From positions 972,157 to 1,036,156 of the forward strand of contig JANPWX010000209.1 of assembly GCA_024734555.1 (NCBI GenBank): 64,000 nt of DNA, in the 5' to 3' direction. The position numbers and the translations under genes were made by a program. The first letter of the stretch is position 1; each line of letters begins with the position of its first letter. The stretch is from Trochalopteron elliotii (lineage: Eukaryota > Chordata > Aves > Passeriformes > Leiothrichidae). Shown one piece after another: positions 34,474 to 45,941 of this stretch. The notes under the pieces were generated by a model. It saw only the letters and a program-made list of their open reading frames with translations. It was not told the origin of the DNA and did not search any database.

Positions 34474-37400
34474 CTAAACAAGGAGAAGGGAAGAAACAAC
34501 CAGTGTGAACTTTTCTCCACATTAGACACATAAGAACTTACATATCTTTAGTTGGGATTCTTGGAGGGCAGAAAGGGGTACAAGAACAACTCACAGCACA
34601 TGACCTGCAGAGCTTGTAACAGGGCATGGAAAATAAGGTGCATTATAGAATTCCCAGAAAGTGCTGCTGGTGTTTTTAACTACCCTGTATCTAGTTAATG
34701 TTCACTGCGCCTATCACTTAACGATGGCTGTATAGGGCTGGTGTGCTTCGTGCATCCGCTGCAATCCTTCTCCAGGCAGAGGACTGTCCCAAATATTTAG
34801 GGGCCATGATGAGCCCCTTGTTGGACACCTGTGGAATACATGACTGGGGGGGTAAGTTTTTCCCTGATCTTTCCTGCTCGTTAGCTATCCAGCACTCTGT
34901 AGCAGAGTTCTTGCAGTCACTAGGTAGGTGGTATACTTTGAAATGCCAACTCCTTCACTATGCAGCATTTATTGTTTTGTCTGCATCTTTACCCTGAAAA
35001 AGTATTTTCAGCCAGAAATCACCACTTATTTTCCCACTCATTGAAAATTGGCCCCACTGCTTTTGAAATCACCTTCATTTGGAAATAATCTTTGCCAGAA
35101 GGTGCCTCTTTTTGCTGTGTAAGGCAGACAAAATAGTTATAAATGCACTCTGCTAGTGACCTTAGGTGGATCTGGGCAAATCATTTGATCCTGTATTTTA
35201 TTATTTGAGCTTGTTTAATGATGACAATACTGTTGTCATTGTTGCTCAATAACAGCTGGTTTAGTTGTCCTAGCAAAATCCCAGCTCCTGTTACAAGATA
35301 AAAAATATATCAGGGACTGAAGTCCAGTGTTAAACTGCTTTTCTGTATCTTGTTATTAAATGGCAGGTGTGGGAATCATATTACACTGAGAAAACCCTCT
35401 ACAGCTCATGGGCAGCTGTGCAGCTCCCACCTGAGTACCACATCACCTGCCTGCACCACATCTGCTGCACAGCCATCTTCCCCACCAATGCCAGATCTCT
35501 CACTCCTGCTATCTTCCACCATCAACCATCTCACCTTCCACCGTGTCCATTCTCTGAGGCATATATATGTATTCCTACATACAAAGCCTATGTTCCTCAG
35601 TTCTACCCCTCGAAGGGGAAAATATGCCCTCCTCACAATTACACCCTTTGGAAAGAGGGCTGCTCACTCACCCTAAAGTTTTTGGGGTCAATCTTCAGCT
35701 GGGTGGCATGTTTCTTGCCTAGTGGGATCACTGTCCCAAGAAAAGCCTCAGAGTTGTCCAGGTGTTGCACCATGTCATTGATGGCACTGAAAACCTTCTT
35801 GCCATGGCCTCTGACTTGATCTGACTGTTTCATCTCTTCAGCAGAGTCCATGCCTTTGAAATGTGTGAAGTAGGACTTGGTGTCTGGGTGCTCGGTAAAC
35901 ATCCTGATGAGGAATGAGAGATATCCTGACTTAAGGACCAAGATATCGATGCAGACATGGCCACACATTCCAAGCCTTGCCTTATGCATTTATGTCTATT
36001 TTCCCCTTCTCTTTACTAGAATAGACACTTCTGCATTCTTAGTTTCTTTCTCCTTTGCCTTTTGCACCTGTCCATAACCCCCGTGCACATAGCAGCCAGT
36101 CATCTCTCCCTTGCCTCTCCCCAGAGCATTTCTTTTGCTCATTCCACCATAAAATCTATAATGAACTTATCCCACTGCTTCTAAAGTTAGTATTTTCTGT
36201 GTTAACTCTGTGTTACTTTCACATAGAAGTGTGAGCACATTCACATGGTGTGACAGTTTAATACTCCCAAAGATGTTCTGGACAGCAGATATAACCACTG
36301 TTATACTGGGTGGATGTTTTCATAGAGAAACCCTACTATTGGTTTTGTTAATTAACCCCTTCCTATAGTCCACTGCAAAGCTTTCTTACTGCCTGTGATG
36401 GATTATTTTTTGAGTATGGGGTACTCCTTCCATTTATTCAAAAGTAACACAATTCAGTGTGTTTGAAATTACCTTTGATCAATTACAGTCATCTTGGTCA
36501 AACTCTTAAAAACAAGCCGTTTACTCCATTGGGTAAACTGGTTATCCACCTGAAATATCCATAGCAAATTCCACATTGCATTTCACAGAGTCACCAAATG
36601 GTGGGGCTTGAAGGAACCTCTGGAGGTCATCTGGGTCAACACCACTGGTCAAGCCAGTTGCCCAGGACCATGGCCAGATGGCTTTTGAGTATCTCCATGC
36701 ATGGAGACTCAACAACTTTTTTGGGCAACTTGTGCCAGTGCTCAGTAGCACTCAGAAGTAAAAAAAAAAGTGTTTCCTGATGTTCAAGGGAACCTCCTGT
36801 GTTTCACTTTGGGCCCATTGACTCTGGTCCTGTCTCTTGGCACCACTGAGACAAGCCTGGCTCTGCCTTCTTTGCTGTCTCCCTTCAGGTTTTTGTGTAC
36901 ACATTGATAAGATTCCCCTGAGCCTTCTCTTCTCCAGGCTGAACAGTCATAGCTTTCTCTGCCCTTCTTTATTGGAGAGATAGTACAGTCCCTTCATCAT
37001 CTTCCTGGTACTTTGTTGGACTCTTTCCAGTATGGCCATGTCTCTCTTGTCCTGGAAGCCCTGGAGCTTCTCTACAGGCAAGTCTGTGGCTGTAGGACAC
37101 TAAAACAAAACCTAGCCTAAATTACCCCAGGGAGGCAAGCTACTGGATGCTACTAACATTTTATGGCTGCATTTCTGACCCTAACTGTACTCAGGTTGCA
37201 TAGCCTGTAGAAGGAAAGAACAGCATGTAAGGCTTTGTGAGGGCAATCCAGGCACAAGGTGTGGTATACAAGGGGCGGGGCAGGTAAAGGTCTGAAAACT
37301 AGAAATAGTATTTGAACTGATCCATACTTATGGAGATGATGTAAGTCCCAGATGAGAGTGGAATATGTGAAAAGTGAACAGAAGAGAGGGAAACAGGATG

Positions 37401-37891
37401 GAAACTAGGAGAGGAAAGTCCACAGAACAGGTATAATACAGTGGAACAGATGGACTGAGGCTGAAGGAGAATCAGAAGTGAAATACTGAGTTTAAAAAAA
37501 GTATTAAAAGAGTTTAGAGGTAAAGAGGAAGATGGAAATAAGGCCTATGTTTTGTTCCCATTCTTTCATACAACACTTTCTCTTCTTTACCTTACCTGGG
37601 TGAAGATACTGTTCTTGTCTATTCTTCTTTTCCCATCCACTTACCCCTTTCTTTTTATTTTTCCTTGTGTGGATTGGTCCTCTTCCTAGTAAGGGCTGCA
37701 TGAAAAACATCAAGATATGCTCCTAGGGAGCAACTCCATCCTTGCTGTTCCTCCTTCACCCCTCCAGGGCAGCAGTTGGATGGGCTCTTTCCTTACCTGA
37801 TCAGTACAGCTGTCCCATTGTCCTCAGCATCCACATACATCTTCTCCCAGGCACCACGGGCACTTTGCACCTCTGCTTCAGAGAGTGACAT
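34345..37891 (-). CDS. GbE: Globin E (eye globin), complete three-exon gene
   Basis: A complete globin of 151 residues on the minus strand: exon 1 37891-37797, exon 2 35903-35672, exon 3 34473-34345. The introns sit at the two classic vertebrate globin positions (after the second base of Arg32, and after Arg109). Key haem residues are present: PheCD1 as F44, distal HisE7 as H65 in RGHGKKV, proximal HisF8 as H97 in LGKKHATQLK. The start MSLSEAEVQSARGAWEKMYV and the exon 2 start RMFTEHPDTKSYFTHFKGMD match the globin E described from bird retina, where it is thought to supply or store oxygen in photoreceptors. All splice sites are GT-AG and no stops occur, so the gene looks functional. Cytoglobin and myoglobin are less similar alternatives. 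Confidence 0.95.
34474..35671 (-). other. GbE: Globin E intron 2
   Basis: A 1.2-kb intron with donor GTGAGT and acceptor TTGTTTAG. No repeat was identified. The open frames that extend out of exon 2 into this region, on both strands, are shadows. Confidence 0.9.
35672..35903 (-). CDS. GbE: Globin E exon 2 (haem pocket)
   Basis: A 232-base exon with acceptor CCTCATCAG and donor GTGAGT. It holds helices B (end) to G (start) with F44 (CD1), H65 (E7) and H97 (F8). The VRGHGKKVFSAINDMVQHLD stretch is the E helix. Confidence 0.97.
35904..37796 (-). other. GbE: Globin E intron 1, with a CR1 insertion
   Basis: A 1.9-kb intron, donor GTAAGG and acceptor TCATCAG, carrying a CR1 fragment (36575-37110). 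Confidence 0.9.
36575..37110 (-). mobile_element. CR1 LINE 3' fragment in globin E intron 1
   Basis: The reverse complement of CR1 3' sequence is recognisable on the plus strand: TTCACAGAGTCACCAAATGG near the terminus, then GGTCATCTGGGTCAACACC and, further in, TTCTCTTCTCCAGGCTGAAC. It lies in the same orientation as the globin gene it interrupts and is truncated. Confidence 0.85.
37797..37891 (-). CDS. GbE: Globin E exon 1 with start codon
   Basis: The ATG at 37891-37889 begins MSLSEAEVQSARGAWEKMYV, followed by DAEDNGTAVLI and a split arginine codon before donor GTAAGG. W15 in the A helix is conserved. The start is chosen because the globin A helix begins directly and no upstream in-frame methionine gives a globin-like extension. 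Confidence 0.95.
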
Positions 37892-38110
37892 GGTGGAGGG
37901 GATGTCGGCAATGAATGGTGCAGCAGGAGGGAGGACAGGGAGGTCCTGGCAGGGTCTTTCTGCTCCAGTTCTCTCCTCAGAGCTCTCTAAATACTGCCCT
38001 GGGGATTTAAGAGATCTTGAAGGGTCTCTTTGTCTCTGTTCCCCTCAGTCACATTTCTGCAGGTTTTAGAGGTACTTAATCACTTTTAATCAGGAAAGAA
38101 ACCACCCACA
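37892..38110 (-). promoter_or_regulatory. GbE: Globin E 5' flank with candidate core promoter
   Basis: About 95 bases upstream of the ATG the minus strand has a TATA-like AGTATTTAGAG element. Two TTAATCA-type sites lie near 38071-38089 on the plus strand. Such TAAT-core sites resemble those bound by CRX/OTX homeodomain factors in photoreceptors, but TAATCC would be the consensus, so the match is weak. Confidence 0.3.
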
Positions 38111-39214
38111 TGAGGAGGAAGACTAGCCACTGTAGTAATAGGTCAGGTGCCAAACCAAAGGTCTCACTGTCTGAGCAGAGAAGGGAATAAAGGCAGTTTT
38201 CAGTGGGGAAAAAAACAATCAATTCTCTTCCCTTCTCACCCCTGCCAAAGCTAGTGCTTGGCTCCTCTTTCCTGAAGGTCATACTTGCCTGAGCACTAAT
38301 TTTCCTGGTTTTCTCCCAAGAGTGCTGCTGAGCTGAAGGCACTGTGGTGCCTTGCCATCCCCTCTCCCTGGCACTTTGGTGTTTCAGTCAAAGATCTTGT
38401 TTCTAGCTCCAGCAACTTCTTCAGTCCTGCCTTCACACCACAGTCACTGCTTTCCCCACAGTCCTCTAGTTTAACAGGGGGCTCACCCCACAGTTGCTCC
38501 CAGCCTTGGTCCCATGAGGGTAGGAGGCTTCACCAGCCCAAAATGACAGCGTTGCAGGGATGGTGATGGCAGCGTGGCATAGCATCCATGGCCATAATGC
38601 CCTGCAAAGCCACTTAATTTCAGCACTGGACATAAACGGTGGAGCACAGCCAGGCAAGGAGCACAGGTATTTCACTTTCCTAACTCTCTTGGCTTGTAGC
38701 TGGGATCTCTGTCCTATCTCTGAGCCCTCACTGCCTGGGAGAGAGATAAGGGGTGAAAGAAGGGCCAGGGTGGAGCTGCAGACAGCATCTCTGGACTTGT
38801 TATAGTCACAGTCACTTGGAACTGGAGGCAAAACGTTTTTGTAGATTATCTATGCAATGCCTGGGCTTTACCTCTGGCAGGAATGTTCTGGTTAAATTCA
38901 GGTCACGCACACAAAATAAGGGCTAAGGGGTTTGAGAAACTGCTGCTGGATGCTGAGGGCAGACAAAACCTCATATTGTGTGGGATGGTTTAGAGGAGGG
39001 AAGGAACAGGTGTGAGGGGAAAATATGCATCATGTCAAGAAAAACCAGCTGGATACCCCAGGGCAGAAGGAAAGTGCTGGCTGCAAACTCACAGAGACCG
39101 ACTGGTCTTGGTGGGGTTATGTCCCACTGCTGCAGAGGGAGGCCTCAAATGCCTTCACTGAAATCTGTCCCCTCTTACCTCCCTCTCCCTTCTTACCATG
39201 CAACAAAGAAAGAG
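38111..39214. other. Spacer upstream of globin E
   Basis: No repeat or gene recognised. Frames of up to 123 codons occur on both strands but overlap one another and lack motifs. Confidence 0.6.
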
Positions 39215-39400
39215 CAGTCTGATAGAAACCTGCAAAGCAGTTGTGGGTGCCCCATCCCTGGAAGAGTTCAAGGCCAGGCCAGATGGGGCTTTGAGCTACT
39301 TGGTCTAGTGGAAGGTGTCCCCACCCATTGGCAGAGGGGTTGGAACTAGATGATCTTTCAAGTCCCTTCCAATCCAAAACATTCTATGATTCTCTAGGAG
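39215..39400 (+). mobile_element. CR1 LINE 3' fragment
   Basis: Typical CR1 3' sequence: TGGGTGCCCCATCCCTGGAA, then TTGGAACTAGATGATCTTTC and CCTTCCAATCC, ending with the terminal ATTCTATGATTCT repeat. Confidence 0.9.
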
Positions 39401-39474
39401 CCTTCTCTGCTCTTCCCGATTCTCTTTTGGGACATTGCAGTATGAACATGCTCCATTCCTTGATATAGTCAGAC

Positions 39475-39990
39475 ATCCTGTCATGGGCCAAAAAATACCT
39501 ATTTTGAGTTGAGAAATTTCAATCCAATTAATTTATTGCCATGTAACAAACCAACCAAGCCTCACTTCCCCCTGTCCTGTTTCCCCACCCATGCTGCTTG
39601 TTACAACCAGACCCTTTGGTGAGACCATGGGTAGTGCAGAAGCTGGGGTTGGTGCATGGGGGTACCTTGCTCTTGCTGCTCCTTGTGTCCTATTCAACTG
39701 CTCCAGCATGGGCTCTTCTACTGGTCATCATCCCATTGGATGCTGTATCTGCCCTGGACTTGTCTCTCCCTTTTCAGTATTCCCTGCCCTTTCTTCAACA
39801 TATTTCCATGGAAGCACCCTAATCTTACTTGGTTGGTCCAGTTCTGGGGCGCAATGGGTCAATTTTTTCTGGTATCTGGTGCCAGGTGTCAGCAGCACCC
39901 TGACCAGACAAAGCAATGACATCTTCCTTCAAGCATGTCACCATGCTCTCTCTGTGACATGCTTTTCTATTCTTCCATCTTCTGGTGTTA
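39475..39990 (-). mobile_element. ERVL-type LTR fragment
   Basis: On the minus strand, the sequence has GGCAATAAATTAATTGG (poly(A) signal AATAAA) followed by a short U5-like tail with CAACTCAAAATAGG and ending in GGCCCATGACAGG, a pattern I associate with avian ERVL LTRs. A possible U3 start (TGTCACAGAGAGAGC) lies near 39960. No viral genes adjoin. The plus-strand open frames here, the longest 155 codons, are chance frames through the LTR. Edges are approximate. Confidence 0.5.
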
Positions 39991-42900
39991 CTTTTACTGT
40001 TATGGAAAATTATCTTCTATTTTCTTCTTGCGTAATTTGCCAAGTCCTTGTAAGATGAACACAATAATCCCTCATAAAGTTTTGACATCTTTAACAGGGC
40101 TATACACATCTATGCTACATCTCAGCAATCTCTAGAAATTGAAACAAAAAAGCTCCAGAAACCTATTTATTTTGGCCTGGAAATGGAAGAGCTATGAAAA
40201 ATGTGCTGTTTACTCATGAAGTCATTGCTGACACCTCCCCACATGTGGGCAAGAGGATGAGTACTTGGTTTATTTCTTTTTCTTCTCCTGTGGTTTATTA
40301 TGCCAAAGAAAGTGAATCATCTCAATCAGAATTTCTATTGCACAAAGAAAGATATTTTCTAATATGGGGTGAAGCTCCTTAGGATGTTATCCCTAAAGAA
40401 GGGAATCCTGGTGTGCAAGAGCCAATCAACACATTGAGTCGAGACATGATTTTATTACAAATCTGAAGAATAGGGTGCCAGGCCAGGCCTTTTCTAGCCT
40501 TTTGGAAAAGAAGCAGAGTCCTTTCTACAAAAAGGTAACCAAAAAAGAATCATACAGAAACAGGAGATTGGTCACTTGTGTAACGCAATTTTTAATGTGC
40601 ATGTGCTGATCTCAGTCCAGTTCATTATCCTATCATTTCCACATACAAATTCCCCTGGAAACGTGTTCTTTACCATTATAATAATTCAAGGTAATTTGAA
40701 GTTGTCTTTACATTTTGTCACATGTTGCTAAGTTATTGTTAAACCTTATTTTGTTAAACCTCAGTTGCAGTTTCTGCTTGAATCTATTTGAACCATTATT
40801 TGTCGAGGACAAAAGGATTTATAGCATTGTGTTCCTGGAGTGTCTTCATGGTTCCATTGCTCCAGCACCCCACGGTCATGGTTCAAAGCTAACTTATAGT
40901 TACTGTGAACTTTTTGTGAAACTTTAATTTTCTCCAATATCAAGCAGGCAGGGTTGGGCCAGGGAGCCACATGGCGCTGGGAAATCTGGAGCAGAAAGCA
41001 CAGCCATTGTGTTTGGGCTGTGGCCAAGCTGTTCCTTTCTCTATCCCCAGCTAGGGGAGAAGAGGATGTGCCTCCCACTTTGCTGCCAGGAAATGGTGTC
41101 AGTACTGCATAGTGGGGGTTGCTTTCTCTCAGTTTCCAAGAAATTACGCGCTTTAGGCAGAAGATTTAGGCAAGGTCCAGCCACAGAAATGGGTGGCACC
41201 TTCTACTCACACAGCCATTTAGGATCCAGCAACCATCACACCTCTAGAGCTCATCAATGTCCTGGTTACAGGCACTGCAAACCTCACTGTCTTTTCTTAT
41301 CCTTGAAACTTGGGGATCTGTGATTCTGAGATTTTTAGCATAAACAACCCACACTATTTGTTGTTCAGTGGGGTTAATCCCCATCTCAGCACACACACCT
41401 GTTTCAGAGGATGGCTGTCAGGGGCTCAGCAGTTGTAACTCTTATTTTCCCAACACCCGTGGTAGTGTCAGGCTGAGGGTAGAGCCCCCCATATTGCCAG
41501 GTTTCAGGGATGCTTAGCCCAAGACCCTGGCACTCAGTGCTGCTTTAACAGAAAGGACAAACACCTGCATCTGCTCATGCTAAGTGTCTGAGGTTATCAA
41601 CCTAATCAGATCATCAAAACAAGCAAAACTAGGAGCTGCGGTCATGACTGTCAGTGTCACTGTCTGAATCCCAAAGCCCACCTAGCACATGAGTGGGAAA
41701 GGCTTTCCCTGCTGCCACTTTCCCAGACCGTACTTCTCTCCCATTCCAGGGCATTAGTGGGCTTGGGTGGAGCCGTGTTGGGCTTTCCACTGGTGAAAAT
41801 ACCAAATGCAAAGGGTAAGAAAAAAGCAGGACTGCTCAGCTTCTTAGGACCTAGTTCCTAGAATGGCCTTTACAAAGTGTACAAGTGGTACCACCTGACA
41901 TGGTAGAAATGCACACAGGTGTCTGCTGTGAATATTTTTATTGCATGCATAACATTTTAAATATGAAAGCAAAAGTAGTAATTTGAAAATCATTCCACTT
42001 TTATATATCATAGGACATAACATATATGCAGATTAGTCCTCTGAATGCTGTTCTCGTGATTAACAACATTCAGTACCTGACCAGCAGTGACTCCAACACA
42101 ATCATTCAACTAATAAGGATGACAGTGCTGAGTTTTCTTGCAAAGTTGTTTGCATACTTTAGTATCCAGCTAACTAAAAATTTGCATTGGTGGAAGCTGG
42201 TGTTCAGCAGAGAAACTTTACATCCTTAGTGAAGGGGAAGAAAGCCAACTCCACAAACCCCAGCCCACCCCTCACCCCCTGAACCATCAGTGTTTTATCA
42301 GTGTCTGGACCCAAACCACACACCAACATAAGGGTCGCTATGAAGAAAGTTAACTCCACCACAGGCAGACCCACCATACTGCTGGACTGTATCCTTTTCT
42401 TGGAGAAATTTAGGCCCATGAAGCCTACACTGTGCTGAACTTTTGCACAGATGCTGCAGGCAGGAGGAAAGAAATCAGCTTTTAGAGATACAGAAAATAT
42501 CAGAGACTGCCCAGAGCCGGACAAAGTCATCAGGTAGCAGCACAGGCACTATTCATATCTATAAAGTTACAATCTGGCATTCATATCTGCCCAATTAAAG
42601 AGATCAAACCACCCAATCATTTAATGGAAGCAACACTCCCACAGGTTTTGGACACAAGCCCCTAGACTGGTTCACTCAACTCCTTCATCTGGGACACTGG
42701 AGCTTTAATGACACAGAGTTTATACAAATGATATTCTGAAGAAAACAGAAATACACTGAATGTCAGCCCCAGAAGAATTAAACCCCGACTCCAGATAAAG
42801 TGACCTGACGTCAGAGAAAGAGAAGATGTAGCTGCAAGAAGACATCAGGCTAAAATAAACAGCTATGGGCTGCTTTATGTAGAAGTTAGACACCAGCCCA

Positions 42901-43154
42901 GAGGCTTTGCATCAAACACAGGTAGGTCAAGATGATTGTATTGGTGGTATGGACTACTGTGTACAGAGATGCAAGCTAAAAGGACATGAGATAAAGCAGC
43001 AGACAAACCTGTTGTCAGATACAAGAGAAAATGAGGTGCTGGACTGAAAGGGTGGTTGGTGAGGAATGGAAGGAACCAGAGAACCAGACTAGTACTTTTC
43101 CTGTGTAAATAGAAAGTTGCATGAGGGACTTATTGGTCCAATTGTCTCCTCTAT
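39991..43154. other. Intergenic spacer
   Basis: No gene, RNA gene or clear repeat recognised. Open frames up to 108 codons lie on both strands without motifs. Confidence 0.6.
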
Positions 43155-43215
43155 TATAGAAGTCATAGAATTGTTAAAATCGTAACGGTTGGAGAAGACA
43201 TCTAAGATCTGTTCA
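43155..43215 (-). mobile_element. Short CR1 3' remnant
   Basis: The plus strand reads AGTCATAGAATTGTTAAAAT followed by GGTTGGAGAAGACATCTAAG, the diverged reverse complement of a CR1 3' terminus, only about 60 bases long. It lies just downstream of the HSPA12-like pseudogene. Confidence 0.75.
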
Positions 43216-43231
43216 AAATGAGGTGTGTTTA

Positions 43232-43258
43232 TAAGATATATATATGTGTGTGTGTTTA
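43232..43258. repeat. (TA)n/(TG)n microsatellite
   Basis: An alternating TA then TG tract next to the end of the HSPA12-like pseudogene. Confidence 0.8.
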
Positions 43259-44292
43259 TAAGTCCATTATAACTGTCCGACTTTTTTAGGAAGTAACATC
43301 AGTACATGTGGCTTAAAATTCAGTGAGCCCAAATTTAATCTCCACCTTCATCTTGCAATGTCTCCCCAGCCATGTGTCTGGTAATGACACTACACAGAAG
43401 CCAAGCTGTTCCATCCCTTCCTCATCTGCATACCAAGGATTCTGGTTTTTTGTACAATAGAAAGCAAAGACTCCCTTTGTTTGACCTGGTTCTATTGGAT
43501 AGAAATCATAATGAGCAACTTCATGTATATTCACTGACTCTCCAATTTCCACCAGTTTCTGGAAGAGACCTGTGCAATAAATGTAGTCACCAGTTTTTGA
43601 GACTTTCTGTTTACAGGCATCATGGATAGCAGCATCAAATTTCTGAGATACTTCTAAGCCATGTGTCCTACAGTTGATTCTTGAGGTAATGGTGTGTGGA
43701 TTAACTTCAAATAAAACAGCCCCTTTTGCAATGGCTGCCTGGGCCTCCAGGGGACAAAGGATGTGATACTTGCTGCTAAAGGCCTACCTGACTGCATCTT
43801 GCAGGATGATGCTGGATACAAAGCCTCTCACAACTAAAATGTACTGGACTTTGTCCATCTCAGGTTTGCAAATAATTTCCCTCAAAGCACAAATTATATT
43901 GTTGATACTGTAGTCAAACAAGCTCTTCATTCTCTCATATGTAATCATGATTGTGCCATCACACCACACAGTTTTTTTTCACACCACACTGCTTTTTCGA
44001 AGAACTGGGAGATATCCTTCTTGGACTCTGCCACTCTGGTCAGGCTGTAGTAGCAACATATGTAGACTGCCTCCCTGGTAGCAGAGCATTTCTGTAGGCT
44101 GAAGTTGTACATCATATTTTGTAAATCGCTAGAGTGGTTCTTTACATATTTATCCCATATGTGACCATTGAATATTTCCTTGAGGAAATTGGTGAAGTTT
44201 TCATCCACTCTGTTGCCTCCCCATCCACCTCCAGTTGCTCCTTCAGGTAATCTCATGTACTCGGATCTCATGTACTGTGATGTCTACTGTGC
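43256..44292 (-). pseudogene. HSPA12-like pseudogene, last exon block
   Basis: It starts GTVDITVHEI (phosphate-2 strand) and, after a frameshift, continues with GGNRVDENFTNFLKEIFNGH and NMMYNFSLQKCSATRE. A second frameshift comes from a 20-base tandem duplication near 43970. Then TYERMKSLFDYSINNIICAL, stop TAG at 43786, YHILCPLEAQAAIAKGAVLF, HEVAHYDFYPIEPGQTKGVF, and two more stops before a VIMDL end and terminal TAA at 43258-43256. In known HSPA12 genes this part is likewise one large final exon. Confidence 0.85.
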
Positions 44293-44316
44293 CACACACA
44301 CACGCACACGCACAGA
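44292..44316. repeat. (CA)n/(CG)-bearing microsatellite over a splice site
   Basis: A CACACACACGCACACGCACAG tract lies exactly where the 3' splice site of the last HSPA12-like exon should be. It leaves TGTG instead of a polypyrimidine-AG before the exon. Confidence 0.8.
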
Positions 44317-45193
44317 GACTCAAATTAATTGTGCTGTTTGCTTTAAAGTACATGATTTTCCACTGAATTTAATCTTATCTTCTAAACTCCTGATTCACAG
44401 ATATGCTTTTCTGCTGCTTTCTTTCTTCATCCTCACTCTTCTCCTATTGCCTGTACTTATCTAAATTTCTTAAATTTATGCACTTTTGTTTAAAAGTCTG
44501 GTCTCACGAGGCTCCTACAGTTATTTCTGATAAGAGCTGGATGCTCTGACTTGCTCACTGAACAAGCTGATCTCCTGTCTGATCACAAACTGAGCCTGGC
44601 CTCCTCACAAAGGTGATTGACTCCTGAGCAGTGGTGAGAAGAGTCTCAGGAACTTGTGGTCCTCTTAATGCCTTTTCAGTATTTGTTCACAACCACCAGA
44701 CTGCTCTTGGCAGAAAATTCACATCACACCAAAAAACCTCAGGAATCTAAAAGAAATTACTGAAAAGTGCTTAATCAAATATTCTTAATGATTTACTCTC
44801 CAGTAAATGCTAGCTCATCTCTTTGGTCACTTCACTGGGCACTAACTACAGTTGCTTCTGGAGAGGAGGCTGTAAGCTCAGGCTACAGAAGAGCACATGG
44901 TGCATGCTGGTGGCTGATGCTGGGACACCATGCTGCTCATCTGGTGCAAGCACAGGACATCGTGTTGTGACCGTCTGGCCCGAAGAGCACTGCAGTGTGA
45001 CACACAATCCTCCTAATTCTTTCCTCCTAATTTTCTGCCTGCTCACAGGATCTCATTAGGTGAGAAATAAACATTAAAAAACCATGACAAGCACAGTAGT
45101 GGAGTCCAAGCTCTGGGACCTTTGGCCATATTGTGAAATGGCCATGCACCATGCCCAGCAAAGATAGTACCTATTAAAAAGGGAAAATTTTAC

Positions 45194-45362
45194 CTCCGCA
45201 GTTTAAGACAATATACTGGATCCCAGGGTAGTTTTCAAACTTCTTGTCACTGCTGTCTGCCATAAACCCTCCCTGTGGAAGCTGCTTGCACCACAGTGAT
45301 GCAGCTTCTGCCTCCAAGGCAATGATCAGGTTCCTAGAGAGCATGTCAGAGATAATTCCTGC
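45194..45362 (-). pseudogene. HSPA12-like pseudogene exon (ALEAEAASLWC...)
   Basis: A 169-base block between acceptor TGATTTTAG and donor GTAAAA with an open frame throughout. It encodes AGIISDMLSRNLIIALEAEA, then ASLWCKQLPQGGFMADSSD and a stretch ending IQYIVLNCGG. It is the best-preserved exon, with phases (0 in, 1 out) as expected for the family. Confidence 0.85.
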
Positions 45363-45719
45363 CTAAAATCACCAAAGAGAGGAGTCAGTTCAAAGAAAGG
45401 GGGTGACATTACTGCTGCATGAACACCCCCTGCTAGGGAGACTGTTGTCACCCCAGCAGCTCATGCAGTGGTAGTGGTTCTTGCACCGCTGATTTCTGTG
45501 GGGCTCATTTCTACACGGCAGTAGGGGGAGAGGCAGAGCTGTTGTTACTGCAATTTTGGGACATCTTCTCCCTCACCACCCTCAATATGGAAGATTTCTC
45601 TGTCCAACGGACTGAAATTTGAAATACAAGTTGTTTACATATCGAGAAGTTCCTTTGCCTCAATGGACAAAGAAACCTCCAAAGGCAATTTGAGGAAATG
45701 AGGTAACCCCTGCTTTTGC

Positions 45720-45941
45720 CTCTCTTGCTGCCAGACACATGAGCTGCTTGGCAGCAGCACTCCATATGGCTGGGACAGTAATGACTCAGGTGATCTCCTG
45801 GTCATAGACAGTTCAGAAAGAGGCCTCCTTAATGGTGTTCAAAGCATGTTACTTCAGGTAGCGCAGGCTTTCGGAAAAGACTGTCAGGGCAGGAAGCAAC
45901 TTTCCATTCGTGGCTTTCAGCTCCATGCCAGCTGTGACATT
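45720..45941 (-). pseudogene. HSPA12-like pseudogene exon with three stops
   Basis: This begins after acceptor TTTGGTAG and reads NVTAGMELKATNGKLLPALT, VFSESLRYLK, stop TAA, HALNTIKEASF, stop TGA, TVYDQEIT, stop TGA, VITVPAIWSAAAKQLMCLAA, RE. The end is followed by GCAAAA instead of GTAAAA: either a rare GC donor or a mutated one. Phase 0 with the next block. Confidence 0.85.

Noticed and set aside
35350..35819. Plus-strand frames of 108 and 150 codons opposite globin E exon 2
   Set aside because: They are antisense to the true globin exon and intron 2; their length comes from the exon's stop-free complement.
39591..40058. 155-codon plus-strand frame with hydrophobic stretches
   Set aside because: It overlaps an LTR-like element on the opposite strand and has no signal peptide or domain; T/C-rich sequence gives Leu/Phe/Ser-rich false frames.
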